The position numbers were made by a program, and so were the translations under genes. From positions 111,908-175,907 of the forward strand of contig DDVH01000025.1 of the NCBI GenBank assembly GCA_002345215.1: a stretch of 64,000 nucleotides of DNA, given 5' to 3'. Under the pieces are notes generated by a model. That model was not told the origin of the DNA, ran no database searches, and was given only the letters and a program-made list of their open reading frames with translations. Positions 25,286-33,678 of this stretch are shown one piece after another; the stretch's first letter is position 1; each line of letters starts with the position of its first letter. This DNA comes from Anaerolineales bacterium UBA2317. GTDB taxonomy: Bacteria > Chloroflexota > Anaerolineae > Anaerolineales > Villigracilaceae.

Positions 25286-26230
25286 ATGAAAGCAATGGTT
25301 TATCACAAATACGGCTCGCCAGATGAATTAAAGCTTGAAGAAGTAACAAAACCAACTCCAAAAGATGATGAGGTGTTGGTGAAAATTAAAGCATCGTCTA
25401 TCAATCGCGCAGATTTGTATATGCTGAAAGGCAGTCCGTTTGTGATTCGTTTGGAAAACGGTTTCACACCAAAGAAAAAAATTCTTGGGGCAGATATTGC
25501 AGGTCAGGTTGAGGCAGTTGGGAAAAATGTAAAAGAATTTAAAGTCGGTGATGAAGTCTTTGGCGATATTTCTGCAAACGGTTGGGGCGGATTTGCGGAG
25601 TATGTGTCGGTGAAAGAAAATGCTTTGGTAGCAAAACCAACTAACATCACGTTTGAAGAAGCGGCGGCTGTCCCGATGGCATCCGTCACAGCGTTGCAAG
25701 GTCTACAAGATAAAGGTCAGATTCAGCCAAATCAAAAAGTTTTGATTTATGGCGCTTCAGGCGGAGTGGGAACTTGGGCGGTGCAAATCAGCAAATCATT
25801 CGGGACGCATGTGACCGCCGTGTGTAGCACGCGCAACGTGGAAATGATTCGTTCACTCGGCGCAAATGAAGTGATTGATTACACCAAAGAAGATTTTTCT
25901 GAAAATGGAAAGAGATATGATTTAATTCTCGCCGCAAATGGTAACCTTCCGCTTGCAAAATATAAAAATGCATTAACCTCTAATGGGATTTATGTTTGTA
26001 CAGGCGGCTCGCTGAAACAAATTTTTAGTTCGCTGATTTTTGGAAGCAAACAAGTTAAGAATTTATCATCCAAGCCGAATAAAAAAGATTTATTATTTGT
26101 TCAAGAATTACTTGCAAACAGGAAAATAAAATCAGTGATTGATAAAACTTTTCCTTTGATTGAATTAGCTGATGCGTTTCGATATTTTGAGTCTGGAAAA
26201 GTTAAAGGGAAAGTGGTGATAAGTCATTAA
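25286..26230 (+). CDS. Zinc-independent MDR family NAD(P)-dependent oxidoreductase
   Basis: A 314-residue medium-chain dehydrogenase/reductase of the quinone-oxidoreductase type. The N-terminal GroES-like domain has ILGADIAGQVEAVG. The Rossmann motif GASGGVGTWAVQ is at about residues 155-166. The catalytic-zinc Cys/His set and structural-zinc cysteines are missing. Such enzymes reduce quinones or enones with NADPH. RBS GAGGAAT precedes the ATG. It is monocistronic: a divergent gene lies upstream and a palindromic element follows the stop. Confidence 0.88.
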   Translation: MKAMVYHKYGSPDELKLEEVTKPTPKDDEVLVKIKASSINRADLYMLKGSPFVIRLENGFTPKKKILGADIAGQVEAVGKNVKEFKVGDEVFGDISANGWGGFAEYVSVKENALVAKPTNITFEEAAAVPMASVTALQGLQDKGQIQPNQKVLIYGASGGVGTWAVQISKSFGTHVTAVCSTRNVEMIRSLGANEVIDYTKEDFSENGKRYDLILAANGNLPLAKYKNALTSNGIYVCTGGSLKQIFSSLIFGSKQVKNLSSKPNKKDLLFVQELLANRKIKSVIDKTFPLIELADAFRYFESGKVKGKVVISH

Positions 26231-26236
26231 CCAATT

Positions 26237-26296
26237 GTAGGGACACAGCGAGTCACTTAATGGTTTTGATTATCAATCATTCCGCTGTGTCCCTAC
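26237..26296. repeat. GTAGGGACACAGCG inverted-repeat element
   Basis: Perfect 14-nt terminal inverted repeat (26237-26250 and 26283-26296) around 32 nt. It sits between the dehydrogenase stop and the next RBS. It could act as a terminator but lacks a U tract; size and placement fit a REP/MITE-like repeat. Confidence 0.75.
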
Positions 26297-26314
26297 TTTA
26301 TTCAAGGAGCAAAC

Positions 26315-26683
26315 ATGGATGAAATTCAAATCAAACTTTCAGGTTTATGGGTTGCCACGATGTTGATTTATCTTTTAGGGGATGTATTACGCTTGTTCAG
26401 TGGTGATACAAAACCAGGCGAAATGGCTGGGCAAGTGGTCAGCAAAAATATGTATTTGATTGCCGCTGTATTAATGTTGATTCCAATTTTGATGGTTTTG
26501 TTTTCTTTATTCCTAGATTACCCCGCCAATCGTTGGTCAAATATTATTGTGGCTGGGTTCTTTTTGTTATTCAATCTAATTGGTTTGCCAGGTTATCCAT
26601 CACTATATGATAAATTTTTGTTAGCAGTTAGCCTTGTATTTAATGGAATGACCATTTGGTTGGCATGGAATTGGGTACAATAA
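26315..26683 (+). CDS. Small four-helix membrane protein (possibly DUF6326-like)
   Basis: A 122-residue integral membrane protein with four hydrophobic helices (about residues 10-27, 45-66, 75-95 and 100-120). The block LSGLWVATMLIYLLGDVLRL resembles the start of DUF6326-type proteins, but I hold that loosely. AAGGAGC lies just upstream of the ATG. The next gene, also a small membrane protein, starts 18 nt later, so they are probably co-expressed. Confidence 0.65.
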   Translation: MDEIQIKLSGLWVATMLIYLLGDVLRLFSGDTKPGEMAGQVVSKNMYLIAAVLMLIPILMVLFSLFLDYPANRWSNIIVAGFFLLFNLIGLPGYPSLYDKFLLAVSLVFNGMTIWLAWNWVQ

Positions 26684-26700
26684 GCGCAAGGAGAATTATT

Positions 26701-26910
26701 ATGCGACAACGAAATTGGCGTTTGGTGATTGTAGGAATATTTTTTATCGTAATTGGGTTTGCAATTTTCTTATTTGTTCCATCCCTCGGGCAGTATTCCA
26801 CAGACCCTGTTGAATTTACGAGGTTAATTGGCAATGTCTCTGAAGTAGTGATTGGCGTGAGTGTGGCTTTGATTATTTTCGGTTTAATTGGCACAAAACC
26901 GAAGCAATAA
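26701..26910 (+). CDS. Small two-helix membrane protein
   Basis: A 69-residue protein with two hydrophobic helices (about 7-26 and 40-61). The ATG at 26701 is set by AAGGAG 7 nt upstream; an in-frame ATG at 26656 lies inside the preceding gene and is less likely. No family recognised. A strong palindrome follows its stop by 19 nt. Confidence 0.6.
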   Translation: MRQRNWRLVIVGIFFIVIGFAIFLFVPSLGQYSTDPVEFTRLIGNVSEVVIGVSVALIIFGLIGTKPKQ

Positions 26911-26929
26911 ATCGTCATGTCAATTTCTT

Positions 26930-26966
26930 AAGGTGACAGTCACTTAATAAGTGACTGTCACCTTTT
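26930..26966. repeat. AAGGTGACAGTCACTT palindrome, copy 1
   Basis: Near-continuous palindrome with 16-17-nt arms (AAGGTGACAGTCACTTA and complement, 26930-26964), followed by TTTT. The same arm core, AAAGGTGACAGT, occurs at 61466-61497, again right after a plus-strand gene. It can act as a terminator but also looks like a dispersed repeat. Confidence 0.8.
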
Positions 26967-27048
26967 CATTTGGGGGTATGATTAATGGGTTTCGACTGCG
27001 TCTCACCCATCAGCCCTCGCAATGACGATTTAATCTTGAAAGGAATTT

Positions 27049-28515
27049 ATGTCTCGTAATCGCATCATTATTGTCACGATTGGAATTATGCTCAGTTTAT
27101 TCCTCGCTTCAATGGAAGCGACGGTTGTTGCAACTGCTATGCCGACGATTGTTGGTCAATTAGGCGGGTTGGATAATTATTCATGGGTGTTCGCCGCGTA
27201 TATGCTCGCTTCAACCACGACTGTTCCTTTATATGGAAAGCTCTCTGATTTATACGGCAGAAGAAAAATTTATATTATCGCCATGGGATTATTCTTGGCG
27301 GGTTCTGTTTGGTGCGGAATTGCAAATAGTATGACCGAGTTAATTATCGCACGCGGGTTACAAGGAATCGGTGCAGGTGGCATAATGCCAATTGCATTTA
27401 TCTTAATTGGTGAGATGTTTACATTGGAACAACGCTCACGCATGCAAGGATTCTTTTCTGGCGTGTGGGGTTTTTCCTCAATTATTGGTCCGTTGTTAGG
27501 CGGATACATCGTTGAACAATTAAGTTGGCATTGGGTATTCTTAATCAACATCTTTCCGGGAGTCATAGCCGCAGGGTTGGTGGTGTTTGGGTGGCGTGAA
27601 CAGGCTCAAGGTCAAGAAAGACGCGCTATAGATTATGCAGGAGCCGTTTTACTTTCAGCGGCTGTTGTCGCGTTATTACTCGGCTTGGAATTTGAATCAT
27701 CAAGTGGTTTGATATTGATTGCAATATCTATTATTTTGTTCATTGCTTTGTTATGGGTTGAAATGCGCGCATCTGACCCTGTGGTGCCGATTCATCTTTT
27801 CAAAGACCGTTTATTTTTTGCGACAATTTTTCACGGCATGTTAACGGGTTGGGCATTGTATGGTTTTATTTCATTCACGCCGTTATTTGTGCAATCGGTA
27901 CTTGGCACAAACGCCATGCAAGCAGGCATCACCATTACGCCATTGTTATTGGGTTGGGTAGCAGCGAGCATCATTGGCACACGTTTGTTATTAAGAGTTG
28001 GTTATCTTAAATTAGCATGGCTTGGTACAAGCTTGGTTGTGATTGCATCATTTTGTATGTCAACCGTTTCTGCAAACACGGGGCAAACATGGATGATGAT
28101 TTTCTTAGCATTATTAGGCATTGGCATGGGGTTGTGCATTCCCCCATTTTTGATTGCAGTGCAAACAACCGTTGAACGAAAACATCTTGGCACTGCTACA
28201 TCGTTTATGCAATTCAGTCGTTCGATTGGCGGGACATTAGGTGTGAGCGTGATGGGAGCTGCCTTAGGCGCGCGACTCGCTTCGAATTTATCCGCTTCGG
28301 GTCTTGACCCAAACTTGGTGACTCAATTACTGGAGCCTTCATCTACATCCCAACTTGTGATTGACGAAGGCGCACGACTCGCAGTTGCAAATTCAATCAA
28401 TTTAGTTTTCACTATCGGATTCATCGCCGCCGCACTTTCATTATTGGCTGTGTTCGTTGCTCCAAGAATCAAATTGGAAGATAGACCACAACCAAGTCCA
28501 GTAAGTGCGGATTAA
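27049..28515 (+). CDS. DHA2-type MFS drug exporter
   Basis: A 488-residue major-facilitator permease of the 14-helix EmrB/QacA group. Motif A is GKLSDLYGRRK (about residues 63-73). The motif C region is GPLLGGYIVEQLSWHWVFLI, and the N-terminal D1-type motif is LASMEATVVATAMPTI. It should export hydrophobic cations or other drugs using the proton gradient. No regulator is adjacent and no membrane-fusion partner is encoded, which fits a monoderm-like envelope. A truncated GTCATTGCGAG repeat arm lies upstream at about 27015-27027. Confidence 0.93.
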   Translation: MSRNRIIIVTIGIMLSLFLASMEATVVATAMPTIVGQLGGLDNYSWVFAAYMLASTTTVPLYGKLSDLYGRRKIYIIAMGLFLAGSVWCGIANSMTELIIARGLQGIGAGGIMPIAFILIGEMFTLEQRSRMQGFFSGVWGFSSIIGPLLGGYIVEQLSWHWVFLINIFPGVIAAGLVVFGWREQAQGQERRAIDYAGAVLLSAAVVALLLGLEFESSSGLILIAISIILFIALLWVEMRASDPVVPIHLFKDRLFFATIFHGMLTGWALYGFISFTPLFVQSVLGTNAMQAGITITPLLLGWVAASIIGTRLLLRVGYLKLAWLGTSLVVIASFCMSTVSANTGQTWMMIFLALLGIGMGLCIPPFLIAVQTTVERKHLGTATSFMQFSRSIGGTLGVSVMGAALGARLASNLSASGLDPNLVTQLLEPSSTSQLVIDEGARLAVANSINLVFTIGFIAAALSLLAVFVAPRIKLEDRPQPSPVSAD

Positions 28516-28624
28516 ATAAAGTTGTTAGATATAATGTGAGTAGTTATAGGAGTTCAAAATGAAAGTCCCTTAGAATTTATGATTTTAAGAGCAAAGATTA
28601 ATTTAATAATCAATATTGAAAATT

Positions 28625-29308
28625 ATGCCTAAAAGATATAGATCTCTCCTAACAAACCATAACTTAAAGCAACTCAAGAATGCTTCACCTGAAACTCGAA
28701 TAATTTTATTAGTAACTATAGTTGGAGGAGCTATATTTATTACTGGATTCTGCTTGCTTGTTTCTTTTGTTGGTTTTCTAGAAACAGCAGGATTAGGAAC
28801 CGATTTTAGTAACCCGTTATCTATTTTGGGGATTTTTGTCTTAATAAGTCTAACTTTTGTTTTTATAGTTGGTATGTCTATATTCTTTATTGTTAAGTAC
28901 AATAAAAAAATAGAACTACAATATAGAGGCTTGAGGATTGCCAATATTGATGTAATGTCTGGAGTTGAATTTGAACAATATCTTAAGAGAGTTATCACAA
29001 ATAAAGGCTATAACGTTACCACAACAAGTGTAAGTGGTGATCTTGGTGTAGATCTCATTGCAGTTCGTAATACTGAAAAAATAGCCATTCAAGCAAAACG
29101 CCACACTTCTAAAATTTCTCGTCGAGCCATTAGCGATGCTGTGGCTGGAATGCATCATTATGGTTGTAACAAAGCTATGGTAATAACAAATAATTATTTC
29201 TCGCCAGGTGCTATTACTCTTGCAAAATCAACAAACTGCATACTAATTGATCGTGATACTCTTGCTAAATGGATAAACGAATTTCAAAATATCAGTGAAG
29301 GAAATTGA
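28625..29308 (+). CDS. Membrane-anchored Mrr-like restriction endonuclease-fold protein
   Basis: A 227-residue protein. Two hydrophobic helices (about residues 24-52 and 63-90) precede a restriction-endonuclease-fold domain of about 120 residues. The catalytic signature is GDLGVDLIA...IAIQAKRH, i.e. D-x(n)-QxK, as in Mrr_cat proteins, with FEQYLKRV before it. Mrr relatives cut modified DNA, but membrane-bound versions have unknown roles. I start at the ATG at 28625; no ribosome site is visible before it. A tiny four-codon ORF with a good RBS (28559-28573) lies upstream. Higher AT content and lone position suggest acquisition. Confidence 0.82.
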   Translation: MPKRYRSLLTNHNLKQLKNASPETRIILLVTIVGGAIFITGFCLLVSFVGFLETAGLGTDFSNPLSILGIFVLISLTFVFIVGMSIFFIVKYNKKIELQYRGLRIANIDVMSGVEFEQYLKRVITNKGYNVTTTSVSGDLGVDLIAVRNTEKIAIQAKRHTSKISRRAISDAVAGMHHYGCNKAMVITNNYFSPGAITLAKSTNCILIDRDTLAKWINEFQNISEGN

Positions 29309-29341
29309 AACTGCTTAACGAAGCATGTGCATAATTTTTAA

Positions 29342-29437
29342 AGACCTGGCATGTCTCATAGACTCCATTATCAACTAAAACCTTTGCGCGGACAAAGATG
29401 TGAGTCAATCTAATTTTTCCGGAGACATGTCAGGTCT
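29342..29437. repeat. 96-nt AGACCTGACATGTCT element, left copy
   Basis: Terminal inverted repeats of 15 nt (AGACCTGGCATGTCT at 29342-29356; AGACATGTCAGGTCT at 29423-29437) with one mismatch. Total length is 96 nt, the same as the copy at 29834-29929. The two bracket the DUF2200 gene. Confidence 0.85.
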
Positions 29438-29468
29438 CATTGTATAATTTCCAAATCTCGGAGGAGCA

Positions 29469-29834
29469 ATGAATAACAAGAATAATCAACGCGTTTTTGG
29501 ATATAAATTTGCAAGTATATATCCAATGTATATTCAAAAAGCAGAAAACAAAAATCGTACTAAAAAAGAAGTGGACCAAGTCATTTGTTGGTTAACTGGC
29601 TACGACCAAGCAGGCTTAGAAAAGCAAATTAAACAAGAAAATGACCTTGCAACCTTTTTTGCTCAAGCACCTGCTATGAATCCAAATGCTTCGCTTATCA
29701 CAGGTGTCGTGTGTGGAGTCCGCGTGCAAGAAATAGAAGACCCACTCATGAAGAAAATCCGCTATATGGATAAACTGATTGATGAACTCGCCAAAGGAAA
29801 AGCCATGGAGAAGATTCTGCGAACAGCCAATTAA
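29469..29834 (+). CDS. DUF2200 family protein
   Basis: A 121-residue soluble protein. The sequence carries the strongly conserved DUF2200 blocks: ASIYPMYIQKAENKNRTKKE, ICWLTGY, CGVRVQEIEDPLMKKIRYMD and KLIDELAKGKAMEKIL. The biochemical role of the family is not known to me. RBS GGAGGAG lies just upstream. The gene is enclosed by two 96-nt palindromic-ended elements, and its stop codon's last base is the first base of the right element. Confidence 0.9.
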   Translation: MNNKNNQRVFGYKFASIYPMYIQKAENKNRTKKEVDQVICWLTGYDQAGLEKQIKQENDLATFFAQAPAMNPNASLITGVVCGVRVQEIEDPLMKKIRYMDKLIDELAKGKAMEKILRTAN

Positions 29835-29929
29835 GACCTGACATGTCTGCATAGAAGTTTTGCAAATCAAAACTTATGACCATGCAAGCTTTATGATTAA
29901 CATTCGTCATAATGAGACATGTCAGGTCT
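29834..29929. repeat. 96-nt AGACCTGACATGTCT element, right copy
   Basis: Perfect 15-nt terminal inverted repeats (29834-29848 and 29915-29929). Same length as the left copy, but the 66-nt interior is largely different; it has its own hairpin, AAGTTTTG/CAAAACTT. Confidence 0.85.
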
Positions 29930-29937
29930 GGTAATCA

Positions 29938-29975
29938 AAGAAATCGGAAGTCTTGAAGACTTCCGATTTCTTTTT
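29938..29975 (+). terminator. Intrinsic terminator after DUF2200
   Basis: Long hairpin with arms GAAATCGGAAGTCTT and AAGACTTCCGATTTC (29940-29970) followed by TTTTTG. It lies after the right-hand 96-nt element. Confidence 0.88.
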
Positions 29976-30073
29976 GTGGGGTGAGAAAGGCGTTTGCCTA
30001 CGCGCAGACCATACTCACCTGTTCTTGATTAAATAGGTGATAATAAAATTCAAAAAACTTAGAGACTTTATCA

Positions 30074-31024
30074 ATGAAAAAAGATTTTTCAAAAATACAT
30101 CCACAACTTCAACAATCCGCAAAAATGTTTCCGAACTTAACGTATAGCAAATTAAATGTTTGGCTGATTAATCTTTTATCACGCTTTATGCCTGCATCGA
30201 AACCTCCACAAGATGTCAGCATTGAAAATGTTTTCATTACAGGCAAACACGATAAACAAAAGATTCGGTTACGAATCTACAAGCCGAAATCTAGTAATGA
30301 GGCGATGCCTGTGTTATTGTGGATACATGGAGGTGGGTATATCCTTGGTAGCCCAGAACAAGATGATGTCAGTTGTATCCAATATGCTCGTGAGTTAGGT
30401 ATTACAGTTGTTTCAGTAGATTATCGCCTTGCCCCCAAATATCCATTTCCAGCCGGGCTAGAAGATTGTTACTCAGCCTTGAAGTGGATTGTGTCTCATG
30501 CTCAACAACTTGGTATAGATGATAAACGCATTGCAGTTGGTGGTGGAAGTGCTGGCGCGGGCTTAGCCGCTTCTCTTGTTCAATATGCAAACGACCAAAA
30601 TGAAATCAAGATTATCTTTCAATTGCTTGTTTATCCAATGTTAGATGACAGAACCGTTCTGCGTACTGATATTGATGATAGCAATAACATCACATGGAAT
30701 CAAAAGAGCAATAAATTTGGTTGGGAATCATATCTTGGAAAGAAGTGTGGCGATGAAAATATGCCAGAATATTCGGTGCCTGCTCGCCGTAAAAATCTGT
30801 CGGGCTTACCTACTACTTGGATTGGCGTGGGAACATTAGATATATTTTATGATGAAGACATGGCCTATGCTCAAAGATTGAAAGAAGCTGGCGTAGAATG
30901 CGAAATGTGTGTCGTCTCTGGTGCTTTTCACGGTTTCGATGTATTTGATCCTCAAATACCAGTTGTTCAAGAGTTTCGAAAATCACAAATAACGGCATTA
31001 AAAAATACTTTCTTTGGGAATTAA
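30074..31024 (+). CDS. Alpha/beta hydrolase, hormone-sensitive-lipase (HSL) family esterase
   Basis: A 316-residue cytoplasmic esterase. The oxyanion-hole motif HGGGYILGS (about residues 87-95) and the nucleophile elbow GGGSAGAG (about 157-164, Ser160) define the HSL branch. Asp in LDIFYDE and His in GAFHGFD complete the triad. These enzymes hydrolyse short-chain acyl esters, and the natural substrate is unknown. It is transcribed alone. Confidence 0.92.
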   Translation: MKKDFSKIHPQLQQSAKMFPNLTYSKLNVWLINLLSRFMPASKPPQDVSIENVFITGKHDKQKIRLRIYKPKSSNEAMPVLLWIHGGGYILGSPEQDDVSCIQYARELGITVVSVDYRLAPKYPFPAGLEDCYSALKWIVSHAQQLGIDDKRIAVGGGSAGAGLAASLVQYANDQNEIKIIFQLLVYPMLDDRTVLRTDIDDSNNITWNQKSNKFGWESYLGKKCGDENMPEYSVPARRKNLSGLPTTWIGVGTLDIFYDEDMAYAQRLKEAGVECEMCVVSGAFHGFDVFDPQIPVVQEFRKSQITALKNTFFGN

Positions 31025-31157
31025 TATACAAAGTCCTTTTCATTATTTCTTCAACCTTGGATAAAACTTCATCTATACGCAAAACAAAATCTTCCGCTAT
31101 TCGTTATGTATATGGTATTGAAAACATTTACACATAGAATTACCACTGGAGAAAAAA

Positions 31158-32015
31158 ATGAAAGCATTTATGCAATTTGCGATTAAGGTCATTCTTGTTC
31201 ATTGTGTGACATACATTGGTATGGGCATGATTATGTCTAATTTATTAGATTATCGTGAACTTTTCCAACAAGAAGTCATCCGTGATTTTATGCTTCCATT
31301 GGATGCACATACGCCTTTTGCAATTTTGTTTCAGCCAGTAAGAGGTTTGCTGTTTGCAATTGCATTATGGCCCCTTAGAGAACTGCTTTTACAAAAGAAA
31401 CAGGGTTGGCTCATTTTGTGGAGCATCTTTCTTGTATTTGGCATTTTCTCTACCACTGCCGCCGCACCAAGTTCTATTGAAGGCATTTTATATTCAAAAA
31501 TCCCTGCTTGGTATCATCTGATTGGTTTGCCAGAAATTATGTTACAAACTTTGTTCTTTTCACTGTTATTGATATGGTGGGATAAAAGACAATCTGTGCA
31601 TTCAGAATCTCAACATAACACCTCTGCAGGATTTTTCTCTAATTTGTTTATGGCAGTTGTAGTCAGCAGTTTTGCTTATATAGGCTATGCTGTTGGGTCA
31701 CTTACAATTTTCTTCCTAACCCCTACGGATATTGATTTCGACTCAGCCGCTGGTGACATCAAAACTCAATTGATGTTCGTGGTTGCATTCATTTTCAATG
31801 TCGTATATGTTTTCTATATCTCTAAGCAATGGCTAGGAAATAAAATTTCATTGTCAATGATTTTTATCTTGGCTTGGATATTAGATAGCATTGTGATATT
31901 TTTATATCAATTAATATTCTTTGGTGCATCTTCCTTGATTACAACTATACTAATTGGTTTTCTGCCTGCTGTTATTATTGCATTGAGCATCCGTCAAAAC
32001 TATAAAAAGGTATAA
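31158..32015 (+). CDS. Polytopic membrane protein, unknown function
   Basis: A 285-residue membrane protein with about seven or eight helices. It has no recognised motif; notable is FAILFQPVRGLLFAIALWPLRE after the first helix. RBS GGAG precedes the ATG. It is followed at 18 nt by the GIY-YIG gene and may be the head of an operon (membrane protein, GIY-YIG, DUF1905). Confidence 0.62.
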   Translation: MKAFMQFAIKVILVHCVTYIGMGMIMSNLLDYRELFQQEVIRDFMLPLDAHTPFAILFQPVRGLLFAIALWPLRELLLQKKQGWLILWSIFLVFGIFSTTAAAPSSIEGILYSKIPAWYHLIGLPEIMLQTLFFSLLLIWWDKRQSVHSESQHNTSAGFFSNLFMAVVVSSFAYIGYAVGSLTIFFLTPTDIDFDSAAGDIKTQLMFVVAFIFNVVYVFYISKQWLGNKISLSMIFILAWILDSIVIFLYQLIFFGASSLITTILIGFLPAVIIALSIRQNYKKV

Positions 32016-32033
32016 ACTTTCACATTACTTTGT

Positions 32034-32525
32034 ATGACCAACGAACATATCATCATTTCACTAAAACGCTTCTTGTTCATTGAACAATGCCCCACCTCTT
32101 GGAAAGGCTTAGATTTATATTTATTCCGAGATGAAAATGTTGTCTTCTATGTAGGGCAATCCCATTTAGCATTTGCGCGAGTGTGGGAACATTTGCTGAG
32201 CGGATTCAAAGGTCATTCCATTGTTGGAAGGTTCATCTGGTGTAATTGGCCCCAATCTATGAACTTCACGATTGAGTTATTAAGTTCAAAATCCGAATCA
32301 TTTAAAGATATAGCCAACGAATTAAATGCTTGTGAAAGGTCTTTGATTCAAAAATATTCGCCTTGTTTCAACGTCTCACAAAATATTCAACCAACAGAAT
32401 TACCAAGTTCATATCTACCAGCCAATGCCCCATTCCGACGCAGGCGAAGTTTTAATGCTTTACTCCATGAAGCAGAACGAGCAGTCAAAGCCGAAGATAC
32501 AAAACTTTGGTTAGAGAATTTGTAA
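32034..32525 (+). CDS. GIY-YIG nuclease-fold domain protein
   Basis: A 163-residue protein. Residues 27-42 (LYLFRDENVVFYVGQS) correspond to the GIY-YIG strand pair, here as LY and YVG. The helix ARVWEHL provides the conserved Arg. The C-terminal CERSLIQKYSPCFNVSQN matches the E-x2-LI-x-K-x-x-P-x-x-N ending with the metal-binding Glu. Standalone GIY-YIG domains cut DNA in repair, mobility or restriction. No partner domain identifies the role. Confidence 0.75.
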   Translation: MTNEHIIISLKRFLFIEQCPTSWKGLDLYLFRDENVVFYVGQSHLAFARVWEHLLSGFKGHSIVGRFIWCNWPQSMNFTIELLSSKSESFKDIANELNACERSLIQKYSPCFNVSQNIQPTELPSSYLPANAPFRRRRSFNALLHEAERAVKAEDTKLWLENL

Positions 32526-32548
32526 AACCAATTTGATATACTATCGTT

Positions 32549-32836
32549 ATGGACATAAAATTTTCTGGCAAGATTATTTTTTGGAAGGGACCCTCTCCAT
32601 TTTTCTTTGTGCAAGTCCCGAAGAAACAAAGTCAGGAGATAAAATCCGTCTCAGCACTTGTGACGTATGGCTGGGGCGTGATTCCTGTTACAGTTCGCAT
32701 CGGGAAAACAGAATTCACAACCTCATTATTCCCCAAAGATGGTTTGTATTTAGTTCCGCTCAAGGTAGTCGTGCGTAAAAAAGAAAATCTTGAAGAGGGC
32801 GATACAGTGAAGTTAAATCTAAAACTTAATTTTTAA
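32549..32836 (+). CDS. DUF1905 family protein
   Basis: A 95-residue soluble beta-rich protein. The segments GWGVIPVTVRIGKTEFTTSL and GLYLVPLKVVVRKKENLEEGD are typical of DUF1905. The family has a small beta-barrel fold and no known activity. Often it is fused to a YdeI-like OmdA domain, which is missing here. It starts 23 nt after the GIY-YIG gene. Confidence 0.82.
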   Translation: MDIKFSGKIIFWKGPSPFFFVQVPKKQSQEIKSVSALVTYGWGVIPVTVRIGKTEFTTSLFPKDGLYLVPLKVVVRKKENLEEGDTVKLNLKLNF

Positions 32837-32890
32837 TGCAAAATACCCAACTATTCCTAATTAATATCAGCTAGATAAATTAAGGAGAAC

Positions 32891-33649
32891 ATGATGTCCG
32901 CTTTTATTTATAATGAACGTTACTATGGAGATTATCGTGAACATCTCTCTGGCTATGAAATAGCCAGATGGAAGGCTTTAGAACACTTTATAACTCATGT
33001 CCTCAAACTTAAATCATCGGAAGAAGTACTCGATTACGGTGCGGGTAGTGGTTTATATGTTAATCTATGGGAAAAGGTATTTCCTAAAGCAGTATTGAAT
33101 TTTTGTGACATTAGCCCAGTTGCAATAGAGAAATTAATAGCCAAATATCCACGACATACTGAAAGATGTTCTTTAATGTCAAATGACATAGCGAATTTGG
33201 GTGATAACACATTCGATGTAATTGTTTCTGTTGAAGTAATGGAACATGTCGATAACTTGGCCCTCTATTTGCAAGATATTTATAAACTTCTAAAACCGGG
33301 TGGGTATTTTATTTGGACTACACCATGCGCAAATTCCCTATCTATTGAACATATATATAGTTTGTTAACAGGTAAAATTGAAAGAACAAGCGAGGGCTTT
33401 AGAAAGTGGACATGGGAAGACCCGACCCATTTAAGGCGGTTAAAAAGTATAGAAATAAAAAGACTCTTAAAACAACATGGTTTTTCGGATGTCTATTTTC
33501 GTTTTCGTTCACATTTCTTCTCTTTCTTTTGTACATATCTTCCCACAAATCGTGCACAAAAACTACGAGATAAACTTATGACTCTTGATTATTCTCTTTT
33601 TCGCAATTTACCCAATGGGGCTTCAATGATTGGCGGAGCAAAAAAGTAA
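32891..33649 (+). CDS. Class I SAM-dependent methyltransferase
   Basis: A 252-residue methyltransferase. Motif I is VLDYGAGSGLYV (about residues 45-56), the motif II acidic residue lies in NFCDIS, and motif IV is FDVIVSVEVMEHV. The post-motif LLKPGGYFIWTTPC is also present. The overall pattern is UbiG/Methyltransf_11-like. Two adjacent ATGs (32891 and 32894) are possible; spacing from AAGGAG slightly favours the second. The substrate is unknown, and it has no glycan or cofactor genes around it. Confidence 0.87.
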   Translation: MMSAFIYNERYYGDYREHLSGYEIARWKALEHFITHVLKLKSSEEVLDYGAGSGLYVNLWEKVFPKAVLNFCDISPVAIEKLIAKYPRHTERCSLMSNDIANLGDNTFDVIVSVEVMEHVDNLALYLQDIYKLLKPGGYFIWTTPCANSLSIEHIYSLLTGKIERTSEGFRKWTWEDPTHLRRLKSIEIKRLLKQHGFSDVYFRFRSHFFSFFCTYLPTNRAQKLRDKLMTLDYSLFRNLPNGASMIGGAKK

Positions 33650-33678
33650 TTTAAATTTATTTATCTTTTTGAAGCGTT

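Noticed and set aside
29342..29929. CRISPR or integron attC sites around DUF2200
   Set aside because: Only two elements, with unlike interiors and no spacer pattern, no cas or intI gene, and ends lacking the attC core motifs.
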